DNA of 64,000 bases, from NCBI RefSeq assembly GCF_023721815.1, contig NZ_JAMDLI010000022.1, forward strand, positions 558,001 through 622,000, written 5' to 3'. A model generated the notes under the pieces. That model saw nothing but the letters and a program-made list of their open reading frames with translations, did not search any database and had not been told where the DNA came from. The translations under genes were made by a program, and so were the position numbers. Numbering within the stretch: the first letter of the stretch is position 1; the number at the start of each line of letters is the position of its first letter. Positions 16,572-24,640 of this stretch are shown here, piece after piece. The DNA comes from Pleomorphomonas sp. JP5 (GTDB lineage: Bacteria > Pseudomonadota > Alphaproteobacteria > Rhizobiales > Pleomorphomonadaceae).

Positions 16572-17528
16572 ATGAACCGCTTCGTCGACCTTGCGAAGAA
16601 CCCGCTGCTGATCTCCTCGGTCGCCATCCTCGCCCTGCTGATCATCGGCGAGCTGGTCTCGCCGGGCTTTGCGCGCGGCGACCAGGTCGTCCGCCTTCTG
16701 ACCGTTTCCGCCATCCTCGGCATCGCCGCGGCCGGGCAGAACCTCGTCATTCTCGGTGGGCGCGAGGGCATCGATCTTTCCATTGGGGCCGTCATCTCGC
16801 TCGGTGCGGTGATCGCCGGCAACGTGATGAACGGGTCCGATGCGGCCATCCCCTTGGCTTTCGCAGCCGCCTGTTTTGCCGGCTTCTTGATCGGGGTCGT
16901 CAACGGGCTCGGCGTTACCTATCTGCGCATTCCTCCCCTCGTCATGACGCTGGGCATGATGGGTGTCATCCAGGGGGGGCTCGTCGTGTTGTCGCGCGGC
17001 GTGCCTTCCGGCAATGCCGCTCCGGCCTTGCTGGCCTTCGTCAGCCGTTCGGCATTTCTCGGCGTCCCCGGCATTCTGTTCGTCTGGGCGGCAATCATCG
17101 TGTTGATGGCGTTTGTGCTGAAGCGGACGCGTTTCGGCTGGTCGATCTACGCCATCGGGTCCAATGAGAATGCCGCCATTCTGACCGGCCTGCCGGCTCG
17201 CCGCATTCGCGTACTCCTCTACGGCCTTGCCGGTCTCTTCGGAGGTTTCACCGGCGTCTGCGTCATCGGCTACACCGGCAACTCGTTCATCAGCGTTGGC
17301 GACCAGTACGTGCTGCCGTCGGTTATCGCCGTGGTGATCGGCGGGACCTCGCTCGCAGGCGGCGCCGGCTCGTACACCGGTACGGCTCTCGGCGCCATTG
17401 CGCTCATCCTGCTGCAAAGTGTGCTCACCACGCTCAATCTGGAGTTCTGGGGACGGCAGGTGATCTTCGGGGGAACGCTGCTGCTGCTCATGCTGCTTTA
17501 CGGGCGGCAGGCGCGGCTGAGGGTCTGA
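16572..17528 (+). CDS. sugar ABC transporter permease 2
   Basis: Second CUT2 permease, 318 residues. It carries the family motif G-G-R-E-G-I-D-L-S-I-G-A-V near residue 60 and the cytoplasmic A-I-G-S-N-E-N-A-A-I-L-T-G motif near 198 that contacts the ATPase. A GAGGGAG ribosome site precedes the ATG. Five bases separate its stop from the LacI gene, so transporter and regulator are cotranscribed. Confidence 0.88.
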   Translation: MNRFVDLAKNPLLISSVAILALLIIGELVSPGFARGDQVVRLLTVSAILGIAAAGQNLVILGGREGIDLSIGAVISLGAVIAGNVMNGSDAAIPLAFAAACFAGFLIGVVNGLGVTYLRIPPLVMTLGMMGVIQGGLVVLSRGVPSGNAAPALLAFVSRSAFLGVPGILFVWAAIIVLMAFVLKRTRFGWSIYAIGSNENAAILTGLPARRIRVLLYGLAGLFGGFTGVCVIGYTGNSFISVGDQYVLPSVIAVVIGGTSLAGGAGSYTGTALGAIALILLQSVLTTLNLEFWGRQVIFGGTLLLLMLLYGRQARLRV

Positions 17529-17533
17529 TCGCC

Positions 17534-18559
17534 ATGTCGGGATCCGCCAATATTCGTGATGTCGCGGCCATGGCCGGGGTTTCGGTGGCGACTGTGTCGC
17601 GCACGCTGAAGAACCCGGATCTTGTGCGGCCGGAGACGCGAGAGACCGTGCTCCGCTGTGTCGCGACGCTCGGTTTCGTGCCGAACGCTCAGGCGCGCCA
17701 CTTTCGTCGCCAGGCGACCGATACGGTGATCCTTCTGGTGCGCGACATCTCCAACCCCTTCTACCTCGATGTGTTCAAGGGGGTAGAGGATGTGGCCTCG
17801 TCGGCCGGCTACAAGGTGCTGATGGGAGACGCACGCTCCGACCCGGCCCGCGTGCACCATTACATCGACATGGTTCGAGAACGGCATGCCGACGGGCTCA
17901 TTCTGATGACCGGCTCGATGCCGGTGGAGCTGGAGGATGCCGGTCTGCCGCCTATGGTGGTGGCCCTCGAGTATCTGCCGACCCGCAAGTTGCCGACCGT
18001 TCTGATCGACAACGAAGGCGCAGCGGCATTGGCGACGCGGCACCTTCTCGATCTTGGCCACACCGCCATCGCCCATCTCAGTGGTCCGGTGCCGGAGGTG
18101 ATGAGCGTGGCCCGTGTTGCAGGCTGGCGCAAGACGTTGTCCGAGGCCGGCTTCCCGCCCGACGAGAGGCTCTCGGTGCGAGGCGACTACAGCCTCGCCT
18201 CTGGCGAGGCGGCCGTCGACGAACTCTACGACCGTGGCGTTTCCTTTTCGGCCATCTTCGCCTCCAACGACGAAATGGCCGTGGGCGCCATCAATCGACT
18301 GAGGGAGCGAGGTGCGTCGGTTCCCGGTGATGTTTCGGTGGTCGGCTTCGACGACACGATTTTCGCTGTCGCATGCAACCCGCCGCTGACCACCGTTCGG
18401 CAGCCGCAGCGTGAGATCGGCGTCGAGGTCATGCGCCTGATGATCGAGCGATTGGCGGGCCGCCTCGCACCGGATGCCAAAGTGGTCATGCCGACCGAGC
18501 TCGTCGTTCGGTCTTCGACCGCTCCCGCCAAACCGAGCGGCCAAATGGCCGCCGGATAA
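17534..18559 (+). CDS. LacI family transcriptional regulator
   Basis: Repressor of 341 residues. The N-terminal helix-turn-helix reads I-R-D-V-A-A-M-A-G-V-S-V-A-T-V-S-R-T (residues 7-24), followed by the hinge segment P-N-A-Q-A-R-H-F-R-R. The rest is a periplasmic-binding-protein-like sensor with I-F-A-S-N-D-E-M-A-V-G and V-S-V-V-G-F-D-D-T near its end. It lies inside the sugar transport operon and probably binds the TGTAACCGGTTACA operator at 12825, releasing it when the imported sugar or a product is present. Its stop overlaps an alternative upstream start of the following dehydrogenase gene. Confidence 0.92.
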   Translation: MSGSANIRDVAAMAGVSVATVSRTLKNPDLVRPETRETVLRCVATLGFVPNAQARHFRRQATDTVILLVRDISNPFYLDVFKGVEDVASSAGYKVLMGDARSDPARVHHYIDMVRERHADGLILMTGSMPVELEDAGLPPMVVALEYLPTRKLPTVLIDNEGAAALATRHLLDLGHTAIAHLSGPVPEVMSVARVAGWRKTLSEAGFPPDERLSVRGDYSLASGEAAVDELYDRGVSFSAIFASNDEMAVGAINRLRERGASVPGDVSVVGFDDTIFAVACNPPLTTVRQPQREIGVEVMRLMIERLAGRLAPDAKVVMPTELVVRSSTAPAKPSGQMAAG

Positions 18560-18585
18560 TGACAAAAGACTTGGGAGGACCAGAG

Positions 18586-19836
18586 ATGACGACCGATTTC
18601 CCGCGCCAGACCCTCCGCATCGGCTTTGTGGGCAGTGGCTTCATTGCCCATTTCCATCTGAAGTCGCTCGTCGGCGTTCGCAATGTCGAGGTGACCGGCG
18701 TCTACTCGCCGACCGAGCGAAAGCGCCGTGCATTTGCCGAAGCGGTGAGCGATCTCGATCTCGGTGCCTGCATCGTCCACCCAACCCTCGAAGCGCTGCT
18801 GACGGCGCCGGACGTCGATGCCGTCTGGGTACTGTCACCGAACTATACCCGCCTCGATGTCATGCGGACACTGCATGATCTCAAGGTTGCCGGTCGCTCG
18901 TCCATCTACGCGGTTGCTTGCGAGAAGCCGCTTGCCCGCACTCTCCGCGAGGCGCGCGAGATGCTGCGGCTCGTCGAGGACGCCAAGCTCATTCACGGGT
19001 ATCTTGAGAACCAGGTGTTCTCGACGGCGGTCCTTCGGGGCAAGGACATCATCTGGCGTCGGGCCGTGCCGTCCGCCGGTCGCCCCTATCTGGCCCGTGC
19101 GGCGGAAGAGCATGCCGGCCCGCACGAGCCCTGGTTCTGGAAGGGCGATCAGCAGGGTGGCGGGGTGCTGCTCGACATGATGTGTCACTCCGTCGAGGTG
19201 GCGCGATTTCTTCTGACGCGACCGGACGCGCCGCGTTCCTCGCTGAAGCTGAAGTCGGCAACGGGCGCGATCGCCTCTCTCAAGTGGACGCGGCCGAACT
19301 ACGCGGCCGAGCTCAAGGAGCGTATGGGGCCGACGGTCGACTATGGCCGTCGAGCCAGCGAGGACTTTGCGCGCGGCATGATCACCCTGGAGGACGACCT
19401 CGGCCAGGAGGTGATCATCGAGGCGACGACCTCCTGGGCCTATGTCGGCGCGGGGTTGCGCATCCAGCTCGAGCTTCTTGGCCCGGAGTATGCGCTTGAG
19501 TTTTCCTCGCTCAACACTGGTCTCAAGGTGTTCATGTCTCGTCGGATCAGCGGCAGCGAGGGAGAAGATCTCGTCGAGAAGCAGAATGCCGAGCAGGGCT
19601 TGATGCCGGTGTTGGAGGATGAGGCGGGCGTTTACGGATATACCGATGAGAACCGTCACATGGTCGAGCGCTTTCGCAAGGGACAGGCGCCTGACGAGAC
19701 CTTTGCCGACGGCGTGGCGGTGATCGAAATGCTGATGGCGCTCTACAAGTCGGCCGAGGAGGGGCGCACGGTCTATTTCGACCGCGAGGATCTCTCCGAT
19801 TTCGTGCCGGCGGTCGGCCGGCCCGAATCCGAATAA
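18586..19836 (+). CDS. Gfo/Idh/MocA family oxidoreductase
   Basis: NAD(P)-dependent sugar or polyol dehydrogenase, 416 residues. The Rossmann motif I-G-F-V-G-S-G-F-I-A lies at about residues 11-20, and the family's C-E-K-P-L-A motif near 114 supplies the lysine used in catalysis. An ATG at 18559 overlaps the lacI stop, but 18586 is preferred because GGGAGG lies seven bases upstream. As last gene of the sugar operon it probably oxidises the imported substrate. Its 3' end overlaps the convergent acetyltransferase gene by 64 bases. Confidence 0.88.
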   Translation: MTTDFPRQTLRIGFVGSGFIAHFHLKSLVGVRNVEVTGVYSPTERKRRAFAEAVSDLDLGACIVHPTLEALLTAPDVDAVWVLSPNYTRLDVMRTLHDLKVAGRSSIYAVACEKPLARTLREAREMLRLVEDAKLIHGYLENQVFSTAVLRGKDIIWRRAVPSAGRPYLARAAEEHAGPHEPWFWKGDQQGGGVLLDMMCHSVEVARFLLTRPDAPRSSLKLKSATGAIASLKWTRPNYAAELKERMGPTVDYGRRASEDFARGMITLEDDLGQEVIIEATTSWAYVGAGLRIQLELLGPEYALEFSSLNTGLKVFMSRRISGSEGEDLVEKQNAEQGLMPVLEDEAGVYGYTDENRHMVERFRKGQAPDETFADGVAVIEMLMALYKSAEEGRTVYFDREDLSDFVPAVGRPESE

Positions 19837-20420
19837 GCGGCTGCTACGGCCTCCTGCGCCAGAAACTCTTCGCGCAGGAGGCCGTAGCAGACGGACCCGG
19901 TGACCGAGCCGTCGGGATGGCGCTTGTCGGCGCGCAAGTGACCTTCCTGACGCATGCCCAGACGTTCGGCGATGCGCCGGCTCGGGATGTTGGTGTCGTC
20001 GCACCAGATTCCGACTCGCAAGGCGCCACATTGACCGAACAGCGCTTTGACCGTGGCCGCCGCGGCTTCACCGATGAAGCCTTGCCCCACATGGGCTTCA
20101 TCGCAGAAGTAGCCGACAAGATAGCCGGGCAGATCGGCATTGCTGACACCGACATAGATCTGCCCGACGAAAACGCCGTCCTCGCTACGGAAAGCACCAA
20201 GGAAGGCAGCCCGACCGGCTTGCGCTTCCACGTCGAAATCGCGAATGGCGGCGGCGGCGTCAGCTTCCGTCGCGATCTTCATCGCCGCATTGTCTCGCTC
20301 ATGGCGTGAGAGGTGCTCACGGTTGCGGTGCGCCATCGTTGCGTACCAGCCGGCATCGTTCTCTGTATAACGACGCAGGGTCAGGCGTTCGGAGCGAAGA
20401 TCAGAGGGAAGGGCGGGCAT
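19773..20420 (-). CDS. GNAT family N-acetyltransferase
   Basis: Acetyltransferase of 215 residues of the RimJ/RimL type: it opens with L-R-S-E-R-L-T-L-R-R-Y and contains V-G-Q-G-F-I-G-E-A-A-A-A near residue 114, the acetyl-CoA loop, then R-I-A-E-R-L-G-M-R-Q-E-G-H. The start at 20420 has TAGGA just upstream; a start twelve codons earlier is possible. The last 21 codons overlap the 3' end of the convergent dehydrogenase gene, and this C-terminal tail is rich in Ser, Arg and Lys, unlike the GNAT core, so it may be a recent extension. Confidence 0.8.
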   Translation of the reverse strand: MPALPSDLRSERLTLRRYTENDAGWYATMAHRNREHLSRHERDNAAMKIATEADAAAAIRDFDVEAQAGRAAFLGAFRSEDGVFVGQIYVGVSNADLPGYLVGYFCDEAHVGQGFIGEAAAATVKALFGQCGALRVGIWCDDTNIPSRRIAERLGMRQEGHLRADKRHPDGSVTGSVCYGLLREEFLAQEAVAAAYSDSGRPTAGTKSERSSRSK

Positions 20421-20683
20421 CTGTCCTACTCGCTTGTCCGCTATGGTTGCCAACAAGTGGACCCAGGTACGGACACGGTCAATTGTCGTGTTTCTTCTGA
20501 TGTGTCGTTCGAGCCGGCACGTTCACGGTTCATGAGCGGCTTGTCTTCGAAAAAGCGGTGCGTTGCCATCAATGGTTACACTTTTCAACCTCTTTTGATT
20601 TGCGGGCTGGCGTGGAAGCGGTCCAAATCGTAACGGTTCAAAATGGGGTCGTCAGTGAGGTCATGATTTTGCGCGCGGATACG

Positions 20684-22153
20684 ATGGTCAGCGGTTTTTC
20701 CTCCTTCCGTCGCGCAGCGGGGATCAGTGTCCCGCTTCTCGGCCTGCTTTTGGCAGGATGCGCCGTCGGTCCGGACTACATGGTGCCTCGGCTCGCGTTG
20801 CCGGCGAGCTGGAGCTCTTCGGCAGCCGAAACTCCGGCTCGGCCGGTCGAGCTTGCACGCTGGTGGGAGCGCCTTGGTGACAAGGAGCTCAATGCACTTG
20901 TGGAGGAAGCCGTCGCAGGCAATCTCGATGTCGCCGCCGCCAAGGCCAAGATCCGCGCGGCGCGTGCCACTGAACGGCAGACAAACGCGGCATTGGCGCC
21001 ATCCGCCGATGCATCGTCCTCGGCATCTCGGCTGAAGTCGCAGGGCGAGGTGCGCAATCAGTTCAAGGGCGGCTTCGACGCATCGTGGGAACTCGATCTG
21101 TTCGGCGCCAATGCGCGATCGTCGGAAGCGGCGAGTTACGGTCGTCAGGCGGCCGACGAGGATCTGAACTCGGTTCTGCTGACGCTGATCGGCGATGTCG
21201 CCTCCAACTACGTGGCGGCGCGCGGCTACCAGGCACGCATGGCGCTGGCGCGGCAAAGCGCGGCGTCGCAAAGAGAGACCGCGGGCCTGACCCGGAAGAA
21301 GTTCGAGGCTGGATCGGCCTCGGCGGTCGACGTTTCCAACGCCGAGGGACAGGCGGCGAGCACTGAAGCCAAGCTGCCCGACCTCCAGACGGCCTATTCC
21401 GAGGCCGTCCATCGTCTTGCGGTTCTAACCGGCCGCGCTCCGGCGGATCTCGATGCGCGCATGAAGAGGGGCGGTGCCATCCCGAGGCCCCGCCAGCCGG
21501 TGCCGACAGGATTGCCGGCCGATCTTCTCAGCAATCGGCCTGATATTCGCAAGGCGGAGCGTGAGTATGCACAGGCGACGGCCAAGATCGGTGCCGCAGC
21601 TGCTGCGCGCTATCCTTCGGTCAGCCTGTCCGGCGCCATCGCCACGACGGCGACGAGCGTCGGCGATCTCGGGAAATCCTCGTCGATCTCCTGGAGCCTG
21701 GGGCCTTCCCTGTCTGTTCCGATCTTCAACGCCGGCAAGCTCGCCGCGGCGCAGGAAGCCGCCGAGGCTACACGCGACCAGTATTTCGTCGCCTACAAGG
21801 CGGCCGTGCTCAAGGCTTTGGAAGACGTCGAGAACGCCATCGTCGCATTCCGGCAGGAGCGCATCAAGAATAGCCGTCTGACCGCCGCCACCCAGGCCTA
21901 TCGAAGGGCCTCCGAGCTGGCTCAGTCTCTGTATCAATCGGGTTCTTCGAGCTTCCTTGATGTGCTCGATGCGGAACGGTCGCTTTATTCGGCCGAAGAC
22001 TCCCTGCTCACGAGCAGAGTTGCCATCGCCGACAACTACATCGCCCTCAACAAGGCATTGGGCGGCGGTTGGAACGGAACGGTCGATGCGTCGAAGCCGG
22101 AAGTGGTGGACACCAACACAGGGCCGCGCCTGCGTCGGGTGGCCGCCAACTGA
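20684..22153 (+). CDS. outer-membrane efflux lipoprotein (NodT/OprM family, TolC-like)
   Basis: Outer-membrane channel subunit of a tripartite efflux pump, 489 residues. The N-terminus is a lipoprotein signal ending in the lipobox L-L-A-G-C near residue 26, followed by the family start A-V-G-P-D-Y. Two OEP repeats are visible, each with long helices; the second contains L-L-S-N-R-P-D-I-R-K-A-E near residue 282. Start at 20684 gives a normal lipoprotein signal; 20663 is possible. It leads an operon with an MFS pump, MacA and MacB, and would be the exit duct for one or both pumps. Confidence 0.9.
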   Translation: MVSGFSSFRRAAGISVPLLGLLLAGCAVGPDYMVPRLALPASWSSSAAETPARPVELARWWERLGDKELNALVEEAVAGNLDVAAAKAKIRAARATERQTNAALAPSADASSSASRLKSQGEVRNQFKGGFDASWELDLFGANARSSEAASYGRQAADEDLNSVLLTLIGDVASNYVAARGYQARMALARQSAASQRETAGLTRKKFEAGSASAVDVSNAEGQAASTEAKLPDLQTAYSEAVHRLAVLTGRAPADLDARMKRGGAIPRPRQPVPTGLPADLLSNRPDIRKAEREYAQATAKIGAAAAARYPSVSLSGAIATTATSVGDLGKSSSISWSLGPSLSVPIFNAGKLAAAQEAAEATRDQYFVAYKAAVLKALEDVENAIVAFRQERIKNSRLTAATQAYRRASELAQSLYQSGSSSFLDVLDAERSLYSAEDSLLTSRVAIADNYIALNKALGGGWNGTVDASKPEVVDTNTGPRLRRVAAN

Positions 22154-22205
22154 TCCAATGGCCTTGAGCCGCGAGCCGGCGCTTCCCCGGTAATGCCGTG
22201 AAACG

Positions 22206-23393
22206 ATGTCATCTCTTGCGTCCGTCAAACTCAACACCCTAAGCCTGACCCTCATCCTCGCCGCTCTCACGGCCTTTGCCCCACTCTCGACCGACATGTA
22301 TCTGGCGAGCTTCTCCAGCCTCGCCGAGACTTTTGGCACCGACGAGGGCAGGGTTCAGCTTTCGCTGTCCGTGTTCTTTTTCGGCCTGTCGGTCGGTCAG
22401 CTCATCTACGGTCCGTTGGTCGATCGCTTCGGTCGCAAGCCCCCTCTGATCGCCGGTCTCCTGATTTTCACCCTGGCATCGGCTGCGATCGTCGTCGCGC
22501 CGACCGTCGAGAGCTTTATCGCCTTGCGTCTCTGCCAGGCGCTCGGTGGTTGCGCCGGCATGGTGGTAAGCCGCGCCATCGTCGCAGACCTGTTCGATGA
22601 GCGGGGCAGCGCTCGCTTTCTGTCGCAGATGATGCTGGTGCAAGGCCTTGCTCCAATCGTCGCGCCGCTTCTCGGGGGGTATATCCTGGCAGTGGCGCCA
22701 TGGGAGGCGATCTTCGTCGTGCTGACGTTGTTCGGCGTCGGCTGCCTCTGGGCCGCTTCGCGTGGATTGCCGGAGACGCTGCCGCCTGAACGGCGCCATG
22801 CCCAGGGCATCGTCGGTGTCATTCGCGCTTTCGGAGAGGTGGTTTCCAATCGTGATTTCATGGCTCCGGCATTGTCCGGCGCGTTCGCGGCCGCGTGCAT
22901 CTTTGCCTTCATCACCGGTTCGCCCTTCGTCTACATGCATCTCCACGGTGTCGGGCAGCAGCACTATGGCTGGTTGTTCGGTCTCAACGCCTGCGGCATG
23001 ATCGTCGCTTCGCAGATAAATCGCGTCCTGTTGCGTTGGTTTTCGACACAGAGGGTGATGGCCGGCGCGCTTGCCTTCAATGTACTCATGGGAACCGTCC
23101 TCGTCGCGTCGGCGGCAAGCGTACCGCTGCCGGTCCTCGTCGCGCTTCTGATGCTCTGTCTCTCGACGGGGCCGTTGATCGGCGCCAACTCGACCGCGAT
23201 CGCCATGAGCCATGTGGGCGCCCATCGTGGCACGGCGTCATCGGTGCTCGGCGTCATGCAGTTCGCCGTCGCTAGCCTCGCCAGCGCCGCCGTTGGGTTG
23301 CTGCACAACGGAACCGTCTACCCGATGGTGGGTATCATCCTCGCCGGAGGGGTTTTTGCCTCGCTGGCCTACTTCATGGGGCGCCGCGCATGA
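22206..23393 (+). CDS. Bcr/CflA family multidrug efflux MFS transporter
   Basis: Proton-driven exporter of 395 residues with twelve helices. It has the Bcr/CflA hallmarks P-L-S-T-D-M-Y-L near residue 27 and G-P-L-V-D-R-F-G-R-K-P between helices 2 and 3 (about 68-78). Family members export bicyclomycin, chloramphenicol or cysteine. Its stop overlaps the macA start by four bases, so it is made together with the MacAB parts, an unusual partnership of an MFS pump and an ABC pump in one operon. Confidence 0.88.
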   Translation: MSSLASVKLNTLSLTLILAALTAFAPLSTDMYLASFSSLAETFGTDEGRVQLSLSVFFFGLSVGQLIYGPLVDRFGRKPPLIAGLLIFTLASAAIVVAPTVESFIALRLCQALGGCAGMVVSRAIVADLFDERGSARFLSQMMLVQGLAPIVAPLLGGYILAVAPWEAIFVVLTLFGVGCLWAASRGLPETLPPERRHAQGIVGVIRAFGEVVSNRDFMAPALSGAFAAACIFAFITGSPFVYMHLHGVGQQHYGWLFGLNACGMIVASQINRVLLRWFSTQRVMAGALAFNVLMGTVLVASAASVPLPVLVALLMLCLSTGPLIGANSTAIAMSHVGAHRGTASSVLGVMQFAVASLASAAVGLLHNGTVYPMVGIILAGGVFASLAYFMGRRA

Positions 23394-24637
23394 CCGTTGC
23401 ACCGCGCAAACGCAAGAGCCGTCGTGGCTTGATCCTCCTGGTTGCTCTCGTTGCCTTGGCTACGGTCGGTTACATCATAAAGGGGCGCTACTACGCCGAG
23501 CCGACCGTCAGCATGATGACGGCTGCCGTCGCGCGGGGGAGCGTCGAGGAAACCGTGCTGGCGACCGGTCAGCTTCGACCGGCCAAGTTGGTTGCCGTCG
23601 GAGCTCAGGTTTCGGGGCGCATCACGTCGCTGGAGGTCGCTCTCGGAGACCGGGTGAACACCGGCGACCTCATCGCCGAGATCGACTCGGTGACACAGCA
23701 AAACGATCTCAAGAAAGCCCAGGCCTCGCTCGCCAGCGTTCGCGCCCAAAGATCCGAGAAGGAGGCTTCGCTGACGCTGGCCCGGCAGACTCTGGAACGT
23801 CAGCAGACGATGGTCAGCCAGAATGCCGTCGCGCGGGCCGATCTCGAAAGCGCGGAGGCGACGGTCAAGACGACGGAGGCGCAGATCGCCGCGCTCGACG
23901 CGGAGATCCAGTCGTCTGAGGTGGCGGTGGAAACCGCCCAGGCCAACCTCGGCTACACGCGCATTACCGCGCCAATTGACGGCACGGTGCTCGCCGTGGT
24001 CAGTCAGGCAGGACAGACCGTCAACGCCGCTCAGTCGGCCCCGACGATCGTCGTGTTGGGACAACTCGACACCATGACGGTGCGGGCCGAGATATCGGAG
24101 GCCGATGTCATCCACGTTGCGCCGGGCCAGAAGGTCTACTTCACCATTCTCGGCGATCCCGAACGCCGGTACGATGCGACGCTCGAAAGCATTGCCCCCG
24201 CCCCGGAATCGATTCGCTCCGACGCGGATATCTCGTCGTCGAGCTCCTCCTCGTCATCGAGTTCATCGTCCTCCGCCATCTATTACTATGGCAACTTCAG
24301 CATCCCCAATCCCGACGGTCGTTTGCGGACCTATATGACCGCCGAGGTGAACATCGTGCTCGGGCGGGCCGAGGATGTGCTGACCGTGCCGGCGGCTGCA
24401 CTGGGCGCGCGCGCTTCCGATGGGACCTATCGGGTCAGGGTGTTGAATGCCGACGGCAGTACGACGGAGCGGCGGGTGGAAATCGGCCTCAACGACAAGG
24501 TTACTGCCGAAGTGAAGACCGGCCTTGCCGAGGGTGACAAGGTGGTGACCGGTGAAATGACAGCCGCCCAAAGGGCTGCGGCCTCGTCGTCGCTGAGGCT
24601 TGGGCGCGGCGGCGGTGGGCCGCCGCCGGGGATGTAG
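23390..24637 (+). CDS. macA: MacA-type periplasmic adaptor protein
   Basis: Membrane fusion protein that links MacB to an outer-membrane channel, 415 residues. An N-terminal membrane anchor (about 10-28) is followed by the lipoyl half-motifs (G-A-Q-V-S-G-R-I near 70 and I-T-A-P-I-D-G-T-V near 195) and, between them, a coiled-coil hairpin rich in Ala, Glu and Gln. Residues 282-295 are fourteen consecutive serines, just before the A-I-Y-Y-Y-G-N-F-S-I-P-N-P-D strand typical of MacA. Four-base overlap with the MFS gene upstream; macB starts three bases downstream. Confidence 0.9.
   Translation: MTVAPRKRKSRRGLILLVALVALATVGYIIKGRYYAEPTVSMMTAAVARGSVEETVLATGQLRPAKLVAVGAQVSGRITSLEVALGDRVNTGDLIAEIDSVTQQNDLKKAQASLASVRAQRSEKEASLTLARQTLERQQTMVSQNAVARADLESAEATVKTTEAQIAALDAEIQSSEVAVETAQANLGYTRITAPIDGTVLAVVSQAGQTVNAAQSAPTIVVLGQLDTMTVRAEISEADVIHVAPGQKVYFTILGDPERRYDATLESIAPAPESIRSDADISSSSSSSSSSSSSSAIYYYGNFSIPNPDGRLRTYMTAEVNIVLGRAEDVLTVPAAALGARASDGTYRVRVLNADGSTTERRVEIGLNDKVTAEVKTGLAEGDKVVTGEMTAAQRAAASSSLRLGRGGGGPPPGM
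24233..24274 (+). repeat. poly-serine tract in macA
   Basis: Fourteen Ser codons in a row, written with five synonymous codons (TCG, AGC, TCC, TCA, AGT). The mixed codons argue against simple DNA slippage and for selection of the protein sequence, probably a flexible loop. Confidence 0.8.
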
Positions 24638-24640
24638 GCC

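Noticed and set aside
24233-24274. DNA microsatellite or slippage repeat
   Set aside because: The serine codons vary (TCG, AGC, TCC, TCA, AGT), so it is not a simple nucleotide repeat.
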